A stretch of DNA of 64,000 nucleotides from Bradyrhizobium sp. WBOS07 (lineage in GTDB: Bacteria; Pseudomonadota; Alphaproteobacteria; Rhizobiales; Xanthobacteraceae): NCBI RefSeq assembly GCF_024585165.1, contig NZ_CP029008.1:2852001-2916000 (forward strand), read 5' to 3'. The notes under the pieces are model-generated. The model was not told the origin of the DNA and did not search any database. It saw only the letters and a list, made by a program, of their open reading frames with translations. Below, piece by piece: positions 32,490 through 40,017 of the stretch. Numbering within the stretch: the first letter of the stretch is position 1; each line of letters begins with the position of its first letter. The position numbers and the translations under genes are program-made.

Positions 32490-33185
32490 TCAGTTCAGCG
32501 CGGTAATTCGCATAATGTTGCCCTGCAGGAAGGCCTGGGCCGGCCGACCGCGAAGCGCGGCGTCGATATCGTCGGCGGTCTGATAAAACCCATCGATCGC
32601 AAGCAGTTCGGCTTCGATCTTCTGGCAATAGATGCGCGCGCTGGTGTGCCCGTTGACGCCCGCCATGGCGCGGCCGCGCAGGGCGCCATAGACGTGGATC
32701 GAGCCGCCGGCGACGACCTCCGCGCCGGAGCCGACCGAGCCCAGGATGGTGACGTCGCCGTCCGGGAAGATCACGGTCTGGCCCGAGCGCACCGGGTTTT
32801 CGAGCAGCAAGGTCGGCTTGGTCTCGGACTTCGCCTCGGGCTTCTTCGTCGCGGTCGGCTCGACCACGCAGCTGCGCCCGCCCGACAGCAGCGGCGGCAT
32901 CATGGGCGTGAGCTTCGCCTCCTCCACGCCCTCGATGCCGAGCACGCGGATATTGCGGTCCTGCAGGCTGGTGAGCAGATGGCCGATGCCGGACTGGCTG
33001 AGATCGACCGAGGACAAATCGATCACCACGGGCCGGCCGGCAAAGAAACCGGGCGAGCGCGCAATGGTGGCGTCGATCTCGTGCAGCCAATCCTGCACCG
33101 GAACCGTCGGCGTAAACACGAAGGCCACGTAGGAGCGCCCGCGCAAGCGCACCATTTGGCGTTGAGGTTTGACTGCAGCCTCCAT
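32490..33185 (-). CDS. minC: Septum site-determining protein MinC
   Basis: A 231-residue FtsZ assembly inhibitor. The N-terminal domain (about 10-110) begins KPQRQMVRLRGRSYVAFVF. A Lys/Glu-rich linker with TKKPEAKSETKP follows. The C-terminal beta-helix domain (about 125-225) has SGQTVIFPDGDVTILGSVGSGAEV and GGSIHVYGALRGRAMAGV, the MinD-binding repeats. First gene of the minCDE operon; its promoter should lie in the 33186-33300 region, which is AT-richer. Confidence 0.96.
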   Translation of the reverse strand: MEAAVKPQRQMVRLRGRSYVAFVFTPTVPVQDWLHEIDATIARSPGFFAGRPVVIDLSSVDLSQSGIGHLLTSLQDRNIRVLGIEGVEEAKLTPMMPPLLSGGRSCVVEPTATKKPEAKSETKPTLLLENPVRSGQTVIFPDGDVTILGSVGSGAEVVAGGSIHVYGALRGRAMAGVNGHTSARIYCQKIEAELLAIDGFYQTADDIDAALRGRPAQAFLQGNIMRITALN

Positions 33186-33297
33186 AACGGCCGACTCGTT
33201 CCCTGTTATTGAATGGTTAACGATGCGGCGGATATGGTTAACGGTCGGTTAATTCTCCGTGGGAATACCTGGCATGGGCTCGGTTGGCGCCACTCTC

Positions 33298-33431
33298 GTG
33301 TCCCGGACGCGCTGCAGCGTGCAACACCGCCGCGCGCAGCCGGGGCCCATTCCACCAGGTCATGTTCTCGGCGAGTGGGCCCCGGCTCTGCAGCGCACCG
33401 TCGAAGGGACGCTGCGCTGCGTCCGGGGCAC
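33298..33431. repeat. Intergenic palindrome, GTGTCCCGGACGC family
   Basis: Left end GTGTCCCGGACGCGCTGCAG and right end CTGCGCTGCGTCCGGGGCAC are inverted copies, with an inner CCGGGGCCCA facing GTGGGCCCCGG. It fills much of the 375-base gap between minC and the transporter binding-protein gene; no coding frame is seen there. Confidence 0.7.
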
Positions 33432-33460
33432 CAGAGAGCAAGGCCCACCCCCTCACACAG

Positions 33461-33547
33461 CGTCATTGCGAGGAGCTCTTGCGACGAAGCAATCCAGACT
33501 GCCTCCGCAGAGACAGTCTGGATTGCTTCGCTGCGCTCGCAATGACG
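33461..33547. repeat. Intergenic palindrome, CGTCATTGCGAGGAGC family
   Basis: CGTCATTGCGAG...AAGCAATCCAGACTG (33461-33501) faces CAGTCTGGATTGCTTCG...CTCGCAATGACG (33514-33547). The arms match almost perfectly around a 12-base loop, so it would form a long stem. It lies immediately after the stop codon side of the binding-protein gene and could also serve as its terminator. Confidence 0.8.
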
Positions 33548-33560
33548 AGGAGAGAGGCCT

Positions 33561-34565
33561 CTACTTCTTCACCTTGCTCGCATCCATCTTGATGCTCGGG
33601 TCCAGCATCTTGGTGGTGAACGCAGTCATCACATCGAACGGCTTCTCCATGCCGAGATAGGTCTGGACCAGTTCGTAATCCTTCTTCATCCGCTCGCCGT
33701 CGATCCAGCCGAGACCCTTTGTCGTCGTGAACTCGTCCGTCATCAGGAATTTGATGCGCTCCCACTGGCGCTCCTGGTTCGCCTTGTCGAGCCCGGAGAC
33801 CTGGTCGAGCAGCGCCTTCAGGCACGGCGTGACGTCGGCGACGCAGGCTGCAAAGGCCTTCTGCGTGACGCGCACGAAGTCTTCCACGACCTTCGGATTC
33901 TTCTGCAGGTACGCGCCATTGACGATCAGCGAATTGCCGTAGGGATTGAGCCCGATGTCCTTCCAATTGACGTAGCCGAGGTCGGGCCCGAACTCGATCA
34001 CCTTCAGATCGTGCTCGTTGTAGAAGTCGCTGATGATATCGACGGTGTGGCTCTTCAGCGCCGCGATCTTCGCGGTCGGCCCGACATTGACGAAGCCGAC
34101 GGAGTCCGGGGCAAGGCCTGCGGCCTTGGCGAAGGCAGGCCACATCACGCGCGAGGCATCGCCGGGCGGATTGCCGATCTTGTGGCCGGCGAAATCCTTT
34201 ACCCCGTTCACGCCGTAGCTCTTCAGCCAGTAGAAGGTCTGCCCGGTGTTGGCGTAGACGCTCATCACCGCGACGGTGTCGGCGCCCTTGCTCTTGGCCA
34301 CCAACATGGTGGCGAGATCGGCGACGCCGAACGGCGAGCCGCCGGAGCCGACCTTGGCGGCGGAGACGCCGGAGCCCTTGCCGGTCTCGATTGTGAGATC
34401 AATCCCCGCCTTCTCGTACCAGCCCTGCGCCTTGGCGTAATAATACGGCGAGTGATCGGCCGTCGGCGTCCAGTTGAGGATCAGGTTCACCGCCTCGCCC
34501 GCGCTCGCCGGCACCGCCGGCAAGCCGAGCATCAGGGCCACAACAGCCGCCTGCAAACGCTTCAT
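33561..34565 (-). CDS. ABC transporter substrate-binding protein (NMT1/ThiY-like)
   Basis: A 334-residue periplasmic binding protein. Signal peptide MKRLQAAVVALMLGLPAV with cleavage at ASAG, then the family start AVNLILNWTPTADHSPYYYA and GWYEKAGIDLTIETGKGSG, as in the NMT1/SsuA/ThiY class that binds thiamine-precursor pyrimidines, sulfonates or nitrate-like ligands. It is divergent from the regulator gene, while the permease and ATPase are in the operon beyond it. The ATG at 34565 follows GAGGAGAG. The natural ligand is not known; the RutR-like regulator next door makes a pyrimidine-type or N-heterocycle ligand a fair guess. Confidence 0.9.
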   Translation of the reverse strand: MKRLQAAVVALMLGLPAVPASAGEAVNLILNWTPTADHSPYYYAKAQGWYEKAGIDLTIETGKGSGVSAAKVGSGGSPFGVADLATMLVAKSKGADTVAVMSVYANTGQTFYWLKSYGVNGVKDFAGHKIGNPPGDASRVMWPAFAKAAGLAPDSVGFVNVGPTAKIAALKSHTVDIISDFYNEHDLKVIEFGPDLGYVNWKDIGLNPYGNSLIVNGAYLQKNPKVVEDFVRVTQKAFAACVADVTPCLKALLDQVSGLDKANQERQWERIKFLMTDEFTTTKGLGWIDGERMKKDYELVQTYLGMEKPFDVMTAFTTKMLDPSIKMDASKVKK

Positions 34566-34647
34566 CGCATCTCTCCTCATGCCAGCGACCCGGCTTGTCG
34601 CTCTCCTCTTGTGAGGATACCAATGCAACAAGCCCGCCCTCCACTTG

Positions 34648-34663
34648 TCAACTGTTTGGTTGA
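34648..34663. promoter_or_regulatory. TetR operator, site 1 (binding-protein/regulator intergenic)
   Basis: TCAACTGTTTGGTTGA, ending three bases before the ATG of the tetR-type gene and 82 bases from the divergent binding-protein start. Outer TCAAC/GTTGA arms are inverted. The right half TGGTTGA is identical in site 2 at 35314. The layout fits autoregulation plus control of the divergent binding protein. Confidence 0.7.
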
Positions 34664-34665
34664 AA

Positions 34666-35313
34666 ATGTCCGCAAAACGATCTGGCGACACCGCGCCGCA
34701 GCGCCGCGATCCCGTCGCCACCCGCAACAAGCTGCTGACCGCGGCCCGCCAGGAGTTTGCCCGGCACGGCTTTGCCGGCGCCCGCGTCGACGAGATCGCC
34801 GAGCGGGCCGGCGTCAACAAGCAGCTCGTCTACCATTATTTCGGCGACAAGGACGCGCTCTACCTCGCCGTGCTGGAATGGGTCTATGAGGACATTCGCG
34901 AGCAGGAGCGCAGGCTCAACCTCGAAGGTCTGCCGCCGGAGAAGGCGATCCGCAAGCTGATCGAGGCCTCGTTCGACCATCTGGCCGCGAACCCCGATTT
35001 CATCGTTCTCTTGAACGATGAGAACCGCGGCGGCGCCCGCCACGTCCGCGGCTCGACGCGGCTGGAAGCGATGCATTCCCCGCTTGTGAAGAGCGTATCG
35101 CACATCCTGAACGAAGGGGTGCGTGGGGGCGTGTTCCGCAAGGGGATCGATCCGGTTCAGCTCTATATCTCCATTGCCGGCCTGTCCTATTTCTTCTTTT
35201 CCAACACGCCGACGCTGTCGGCGATATTCGGCAAGGACCTGTCGAGCCGCGCCCAGCGCCGCGCCCGCCGCCGCCACGTCGCCGACCTCGTGCTGCAGTC
35301 GCTCCGACCATAA
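34666..35313 (+). CDS. TetR-family regulator with RutR/YcdC-type C-terminal domain
   Basis: A 215-residue repressor. The N-terminal helix-turn-helix is at about residues 22-65: LLTAARQEFARHGFAGARVD, IAERAGVNKQLVYHYFGDKDALY. The C-terminal part has FIVLLNDENRGGARHVRGS and DPVQLYISIAGLSYFFFSN, which match the RutR-like TetR_C_3 domain. RutR itself senses pyrimidines, so a pyrimidine-related signal is possible. ATG 34666 is preferred to the TTG at 34645, because the operator would otherwise fall inside the gene; no Shine-Dalgarno is visible, so the message may be leaderless. Two matching palindromes flank the gene. Confidence 0.9.
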   Translation: MSAKRSGDTAPQRRDPVATRNKLLTAARQEFARHGFAGARVDEIAERAGVNKQLVYHYFGDKDALYLAVLEWVYEDIREQERRLNLEGLPPEKAIRKLIEASFDHLAANPDFIVLLNDENRGGARHVRGSTRLEAMHSPLVKSVSHILNEGVRGGVFRKGIDPVQLYISIAGLSYFFFSNTPTLSAIFGKDLSSRAQRRARRRHVADLVLQSLRP

Positions 35314-35329
35314 TCAACCAACTGGTTGA
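35314..35329. promoter_or_regulatory. TetR operator, site 2 (upstream of the permease operon)
   Basis: TCAACCAACTGGTTGA, a perfect palindrome (arms TCAACCA and TGGTTGA around AC) that starts at the base after the regulator stop codon and lies 68 bases upstream of the permease start. It resembles the known RutR half-site pattern TGACCA...TGGTCA. It predicts a promoter for the downstream genes separate from that of the regulator. Confidence 0.75.
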
Positions 35330-35396
35330 AACTTTCCCCGAACGCGGCTAGGCTCGCGACCTGCGGCCGCGTTGCCGCGGCAACAGGGAGCCATCG

Positions 35397-36167
35397 GTGG
35401 CAGGAGACAGGGCCCGCATCCCGCGCAGCTTCGCGATCATCCTGATCGTGCATCTCGCCATGCTCGTGCTCTGGCAGGTCGCGGTCGACGCCTTCCAGGT
35501 CCCTAAATTCATCCTGCCCTCCCCGCTGGCGACGATCCAGACGCTGGGCACCGCAGGCTATGCCTGGGGCGCCAACACGCTGGTGACGGCGGTCGAGATC
35601 CTCGGCGGCTTCGCGCTCGGCGCCGTCGTCGGCGTCGCGCTCGCCGTGATCTTCAGCTGGGCGCCGCTGCTGAGCCTGATGCTGCTGCCGCTGTTCGTGA
35701 CGCTGAACATGATTCCGAAGGTCGCGCTCGGCCCGCTCTTCATCGTCTGGTTCTCCTACGGCATCGTGCCGAACATCCTGATTGCCTTCAGCATCTGCTT
35801 CTTCCCGATCCTGCTCACCACCGCGCGCGGCCTGCGCGAGGTCGAGCCGGATCTGCTCGATCTCGTCAAATCGCTACGCGGCTCGCGCTGGACCCTGTTC
35901 CGCAAGATCCAGCTGCCGGGCTCGCTGCCTTACATCTTCTCCGGCATGAAGGTCGGTGCCATCCTGGCGGTCGCCGGCGCCATCGTCGGCGAATTCATCG
36001 CCTCCGAGCGCGGGCTCGGCTACCTCATGATCCAGGTGCAGTCCTCGCTGGACACGCCCGCGATGGTGATGGCGGTCGTGCTGCTGACGCTGCTCGGCGT
36101 CGCGCTCTACGGCCTGGTGCTGGCCCTCGAACGCATGTTCGTGGTCGGCGACGCAAGACAGACCTGA
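35397..36167 (+). CDS. ABC transporter permease (SsuC/ThiX-like)
   Basis: A 256-residue inner-membrane permease with six predicted helices. The BPD-type cytoplasmic EAA loop is at about residues 165-190 (GSRWTLFRKIQLPGSLPYIFSG, with the invariant G of the EAA-x3-G motif). It partners the binding protein at 33561-34565 and the ATPase at 39098-39871. The start is GTG 35397 behind GGGAG at about 35385. It opens the operon and lies 26 bases before the epimerase-like gene. Confidence 0.93.
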   Translation: MAGDRARIPRSFAIILIVHLAMLVLWQVAVDAFQVPKFILPSPLATIQTLGTAGYAWGANTLVTAVEILGGFALGAVVGVALAVIFSWAPLLSLMLLPLFVTLNMIPKVALGPLFIVWFSYGIVPNILIAFSICFFPILLTTARGLREVEPDLLDLVKSLRGSRWTLFRKIQLPGSLPYIFSGMKVGAILAVAGAIVGEFIASERGLGYLMIQVQSSLDTPAMVMAVVLLTLLGVALYGLVLALERMFVVGDARQT

Positions 36168-36193
36168 CAACGGCAGACCTGAGGACCCAATCC

Positions 36194-37231
36194 ATGCTGC
36201 TCACCCGCCAGACGCTGCCGAAGACCATCCCCGATATCGCAGCCCTCGACGACCTCTTGTGCCGGCCGACGCAGGCACTGATCGACGACCTTGCCAAGGT
36301 CGAGGGCGACATCATGATCCTCGGCGTCGCCGGCAAGATGGGCCCGACGCTGGCGGGCCTTGCGAAAGCCGCGGCGCCGGATCGGCGCGTCATCGGCGTC
36401 GCCCGCTTCAGCGACGCGGGCGTGAAGGACTGGCTGCACGCGCGCGGGGTCGAGACGATCAATTGCGACCTGATAGACGAGACGGCGATTGCGGCGCTGC
36501 CGAAGGCGCCGAACATTGTCTTCATGGCCGGCCGCAAGTTCGGCGCCGAGGGCGACCTGTCACTGACCTGGGCGATGAACGCGCATGTGCCCGCCTTGGT
36601 GGCACAGGCCTTCCCGTCCTCGCGCATCGTGGCGTTCTCGACCGGTTGCATCTATCCCTTCGTCCCGGTCGACGGCAAGGGCTCGACCGAGGACATGGCG
36701 CCGAATCCACCCGGCGAATACGCGCAGTCCTGCGTAGGCCGCGAGCGCATGTTCGAATACTTCTCGCGCAAGCTTGGAACGCCGGGGCGGCTGTTCCGTC
36801 TCAATTACGCGATCGACATGCGCTACGGCGTGCTGCACGACATCGCGACGAAGGTGCTCAACGGCGCGCCGATCGACGTCAGCCTGGGCCATGTCAACTT
36901 CATCTGGCAGGGCGATGCATCCGCGCAGGCGCTGCGCTGTCTCGCCCATTGCACGACGCCGACCTCGCCGATCAATGTCAGCGGCCACGAGATCCTGGCG
37001 GTACGCGATCTCGCCCAAAAGTTCGGCGCAAGGTTCGGCCGCACGCCGGTGCTGACGGGCAAGGAAGAGCCGACGGCCTGGCTGACCGATACGTCAAGAG
37101 CGGTCGAGCTGTTCGGCCTGCCGGTAGTTGATACCGAGCAGCTGATCGCCTGGACCGCCGATTGGGTCGCGCGCGCCATGCCGAGCCTCGGCAAGCCCAC
37201 CAAATACGAGGTGCGCGATGGACGCTACTGA
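36194..37231 (+). CDS. NAD-dependent epimerase/dehydratase-like protein, atypical active site
   Basis: A 345-residue extended-SDR-type protein. A Rossmann start is at about 38-52 (DIMILGVAGKMGPTLAGLA), where GVAGKMG takes the place of GxxGxxG. FSTGCIYPF (about 152-160) gives the Ser/Thr of the active site. The expected YxxxK is replaced: the sequence is GEYAQSCVGRERM, with Cys where Lys should be. The protein may therefore bind a nucleotide sugar or acid without normal dehydrogenase chemistry, or use another base. It is translationally linked, overlapping the GNAT gene by 14 bases. The substrate is unknown. Confidence 0.85.
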   Translation: MLLTRQTLPKTIPDIAALDDLLCRPTQALIDDLAKVEGDIMILGVAGKMGPTLAGLAKAAAPDRRVIGVARFSDAGVKDWLHARGVETINCDLIDETAIAALPKAPNIVFMAGRKFGAEGDLSLTWAMNAHVPALVAQAFPSSRIVAFSTGCIYPFVPVDGKGSTEDMAPNPPGEYAQSCVGRERMFEYFSRKLGTPGRLFRLNYAIDMRYGVLHDIATKVLNGAPIDVSLGHVNFIWQGDASAQALRCLAHCTTPTSPINVSGHEILAVRDLAQKFGARFGRTPVLTGKEEPTAWLTDTSRAVELFGLPVVDTEQLIAWTADWVARAMPSLGKPTKYEVRDGRY

Positions 37232-38039
37232 GGCCCCGCCTGTCCTCAAGCTTGGCGTGCAGGACGCGATCGCGGGGCTGGCGCTCTCGACCGAGGCGCA
37301 CTGGAATCAGACCGAAGAGGACTGGCGCATCTTCCTGCGCGACGGCATCGTGTTCGGCATCCGTGACGGCGCGCGGCTGGTCGCGACCGCCGCCCTGCTG
37401 CCCTATTCCGGCGACAACGCCTGGATCAGCATGGTTTTGGTGTCAGCAACGCATCGCCGCCGCGGCCTTGCAACACGCCTCGTCGATGCGTGCCTTGACA
37501 CCGCACGGAAGAACGGCCTGACGAGTTGGCTCGACGCTACGCCCGACGGCGCTGCCGTCTACGGCCCGCTTGGGTTCACGCCGACGCTGCAATTGCGCCG
37601 GTTGAAGCTGGCGAGGCCTGCGCGAGCGGAAGCGCCGCCATTGTCGTTAGCGACGCTCGATGCGCTTGCGATGCGGGATCGGCATGCGAGCGGCTTTGAC
37701 CGGACCGCGCTTCTCTCCGCCTTCGCCCAGCGTCCCGGCTCGCGCATCGTCGGCACTGACGGCGCCATCGCGCTGGTGCGCGACGGCCGTACCGCCCGCC
37801 ATATCGGTCCGCTGTTGGCCGACAATGCCGCGGCAGCCCTGGCTTTGGTTGACGCCATCATGCGCTCCGAGACCAGCCCGCTCCTGCTCGACGCCGTCGC
37901 CTCGCAAGCCGCGTTCCTCGAAGGCTTGGCTGCCTCCGGCTGGACCATCGAGCGCCCGTTCCAGCGCATGCGGTTCGGCCCCGCCACCGTCACGGGTGAG
38001 GAACCCCCATTCGCCGTCGCCGGCCCCGAATTCGGATAG
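37218..38039 (+). CDS. GNAT-family N-acetyltransferase
   Basis: A 273-residue protein with an N-terminal GNAT domain (about 10-135): AHWNQTEEDWRIFLRDGIVF and the acetyl-CoA loop VSATHRRRGLATRLVDACL (about 75-93), with the RxxGxA motif. A second, shorter region (about 140-270) may be a degenerate GNAT copy. It could acetylate an amine made from the transported compound, or remove a toxic intermediate; neither is shown. It overlaps the preceding gene by 14 bases and is six bases before the DHDPS-family gene, so all are on one message. Confidence 0.88.
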   Translation: MDATEAPPVLKLGVQDAIAGLALSTEAHWNQTEEDWRIFLRDGIVFGIRDGARLVATAALLPYSGDNAWISMVLVSATHRRRGLATRLVDACLDTARKNGLTSWLDATPDGAAVYGPLGFTPTLQLRRLKLARPARAEAPPLSLATLDALAMRDRHASGFDRTALLSAFAQRPGSRIVGTDGAIALVRDGRTARHIGPLLADNAAAALALVDAIMRSETSPLLLDAVASQAAFLEGLAASGWTIERPFQRMRFGPATVTGEEPPFAVAGPEFG

Positions 38040-38045
38040 GACATC

Positions 38046-39101
38046 ATGCACCACAGCCAGATCAACAGTGACGTCCGCAGGCTGATCAATGAGGGCACTG
38101 TGCTGCCGGCGCATCCCCTCGCGCTCACCGCCGAACGTCAGCTCGACAAAAAGCATCAGCGGGCGCTGACGCGCTATTACATCGACGCAGGCTCAGGCGG
38201 CCTTGCAGTCGGCGTGCACACCACGCAGTTCGCGATCCGCGATGTCGGCCTTTACCGCCCCGTGCTCGAGCTCGCCGCCGAGACCGCGGCGAACTGGACC
38301 AGGCGTCCGCTGGCGATGGTTGCGGGCCTCGCCGGTCCGACAACGCAGGCGGTCACCGAAGCCCGCACCGCGCGCGACATCGGCTATCACGCCGGCCTGC
38401 TCAGCCTCGCCGCGATGAAGAGCGCCTCCGAGGACGAGATCATCGCGCATTGCACGGCAGTCGCGGCCGAAATCCCGCTGGTCGGCTTCTATCTCCAGCC
38501 GGCCGTGGGCGGCGTCGTCCTGTCGAGCCGGTTCTGGCAGCGCTTCGCCTCGATCGACAACGTCATCGCGATCAAGATCGCGCCGTTCAACCGCTACCGG
38601 ACGCTCGATGTGCTGCGCGGCGTTGCGGCGGCAGGCGCGCTCGACCGCGTCGCGCTCTACACCGGCAACGACGATCACATCCTGCTCGATCTCACCTTGC
38701 CCTTCGACCTGCGCGACAACGGCGTCACCACCCGCACTTACTTCAGGGGCGGCCTGCTCGGCCACTGGTCGGTATGGACCGCGAGCGCGATCAAACAGTT
38801 CGAGCGCTGCAAGGCGGCACGGCACAAGGACAGCGTGCCGGCCGAACTTCTCGCACTCGATGCCCGGGTCACCGACTGCAACAGCGCCTTCTTCGATGTC
38901 GCCAACAATTTTCACGGCTGCATCGCAGGCTGCCACGAGGTCCTGCGCCGCCAGGGCCTGATGCGAGGCCTGTGGTGCCTCGATCCGAACGAGGGCCTCA
39001 GCCCCGGCCAGAAGGAGGAGATCGACCGCGTCACGCGCGATCACGCCGACCTCAGCGACGATGCCTTCGTCGCCGCGAACCTGAACAAATGGCTGGCATG
39101 A
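38046..39101 (+). CDS. Dihydrodipicolinate-synthase-family aldolase/dehydratase
   Basis: A 351-residue TIM-barrel protein of the DapA/NanA superfamily. The Schiff-base Lys177 is in VIAIKIAPFNRY and the catalytic Tyr149 in LVGFYLQPAVG. In place of the usual GTTGE loop is GLAVGVHTTQFAIRD, and the protein is longer than DapA. This indicates a side branch that uses an unusual 2-keto acid, possibly a pyruvate- or formyl-releasing aldolase or a dehydratase. It ends in an ATGA overlap with the transporter ATPase. Role in lysine synthesis is unlikely because of the transport context and loop. Confidence 0.9.
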   Translation: MHHSQINSDVRRLINEGTVLPAHPLALTAERQLDKKHQRALTRYYIDAGSGGLAVGVHTTQFAIRDVGLYRPVLELAAETAANWTRRPLAMVAGLAGPTTQAVTEARTARDIGYHAGLLSLAAMKSASEDEIIAHCTAVAAEIPLVGFYLQPAVGGVVLSSRFWQRFASIDNVIAIKIAPFNRYRTLDVLRGVAAAGALDRVALYTGNDDHILLDLTLPFDLRDNGVTTRTYFRGGLLGHWSVWTASAIKQFERCKAARHKDSVPAELLALDARVTDCNSAFFDVANNFHGCIAGCHEVLRRQGLMRGLWCLDPNEGLSPGQKEEIDRVTRDHADLSDDAFVAANLNKWLA

Positions 39102-39871
39102 GTTCGGCCCCCTTCATCAGCCTGCAGGGCGTCCGCAAGGTCTATCGCAGCGGCGGCGCCGAATTCCTGGCGGTGTCCGACGTCACCATGGACGTGCAGG
39201 AAGGCGAGCTCGTCTCGCTGGTCGGCCCGTCCGGCTGCGGCAAGACCACGGTGATGAAGATTCTGGCCGGCCTGCACGGCGCCGACGGCGGCACGGTGAC
39301 GATCGGCAATGCCGACAGCCCGTTCGATCCGACCCGTGACATCGGCATGGTGTTCCAGCAGGCGCTGCTGCTGAAGTGGCGGACGATCCTGGACAACGTG
39401 CTGTTGCCGGCCGAGATCGTCGGGCTGCCGATGAAGGCCGCGCGCGAGCGGGCGCGCGACCTGCTCAACCTGGTCGGGCTCGCCGGCTACGAGCACAAAT
39501 ATCCGCAGCAGCTGTCCGGCGGCATGCAGCAGCGCACCGCCATCGCGCGCGCCTTCATTCACGATCCCAAGCTGATCCTGATGGACGAGCCGTTCGGCGC
39601 GCTGGATGCGCTGACGCGCGAGCAGATGAACCTGGAGATGCTGCGGATCTGGCGCGAGAGCGGCAAGACCATCATCTTTGTCACGCATTCGATCCAGGAG
39701 GCCGTATTCCTGTCCTCGCACTGCGCCGTGCTGACGGCTGGACCCGCGAAGATGGCCGATTATTTTCCAATCGACCTGCCCTTCCCGCGCGACCTGCCGC
39801 TGAAGACCACCGATGCGTTCGGGGCGTATGCGCGAAGGATCTACGCGAAGTTGGGATTGGGCGCCGCGTAA
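39098..39871 (+). CDS. ABC transporter ATP-binding protein (SsuB/ThiZ-like)
   Basis: A 257-residue ATPase that powers the import system. Walker A GPSGCGKTT (about residues 42-50), Q-loop MVFQQALLLKWRT, signature LSGGMQQRTAIARA (about 137-150), Walker B LILMDEPFGALDALT, and H-loop VTHSIQEAVFL are all present. The start ATG overlaps the previous stop (39098-39101). With the permease at 35397 and the binding protein at 33561 it completes a typical three-part importer; the other operon genes presumably act on the imported molecule. The operon ends at an intergenic palindrome. Confidence 0.95.
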   Translation: MSSAPFISLQGVRKVYRSGGAEFLAVSDVTMDVQEGELVSLVGPSGCGKTTVMKILAGLHGADGGTVTIGNADSPFDPTRDIGMVFQQALLLKWRTILDNVLLPAEIVGLPMKAARERARDLLNLVGLAGYEHKYPQQLSGGMQQRTAIARAFIHDPKLILMDEPFGALDALTREQMNLEMLRIWRESGKTIIFVTHSIQEAVFLSSHCAVLTAGPAKMADYFPIDLPFPRDLPLKTTDAFGAYARRIYAKLGLGAA

Positions 39872-39887
39872 TTCACCACACGATTCC

Positions 39888-39977
39888 CGTAGGGTGGGCA
39901 AAGCGAAGCGTGCCCACCATTGCCCATGAAGTGAAAGAACGTGGGCACGGCGCAAGTGCGCCTTTGCCCACCCTACG
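39888..39977. repeat. Intergenic palindrome, GTAGGGTGGGC family, copy 2
   Basis: Begins CGTAGGGTGGGCAAAGCG and ends GCGCCTTTGCCCACCCTACG. Shares a nearly identical right half with the element at 13572-13697, including AAAGAACGTGGGCACGGCGC. It follows the transporter operon by 17 bases. Confidence 0.85.
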
Positions 39978-40017
39978 AAAGCCGGACGCGGCATGAACAC
40001 CGCGCCCACTCCTCGCG

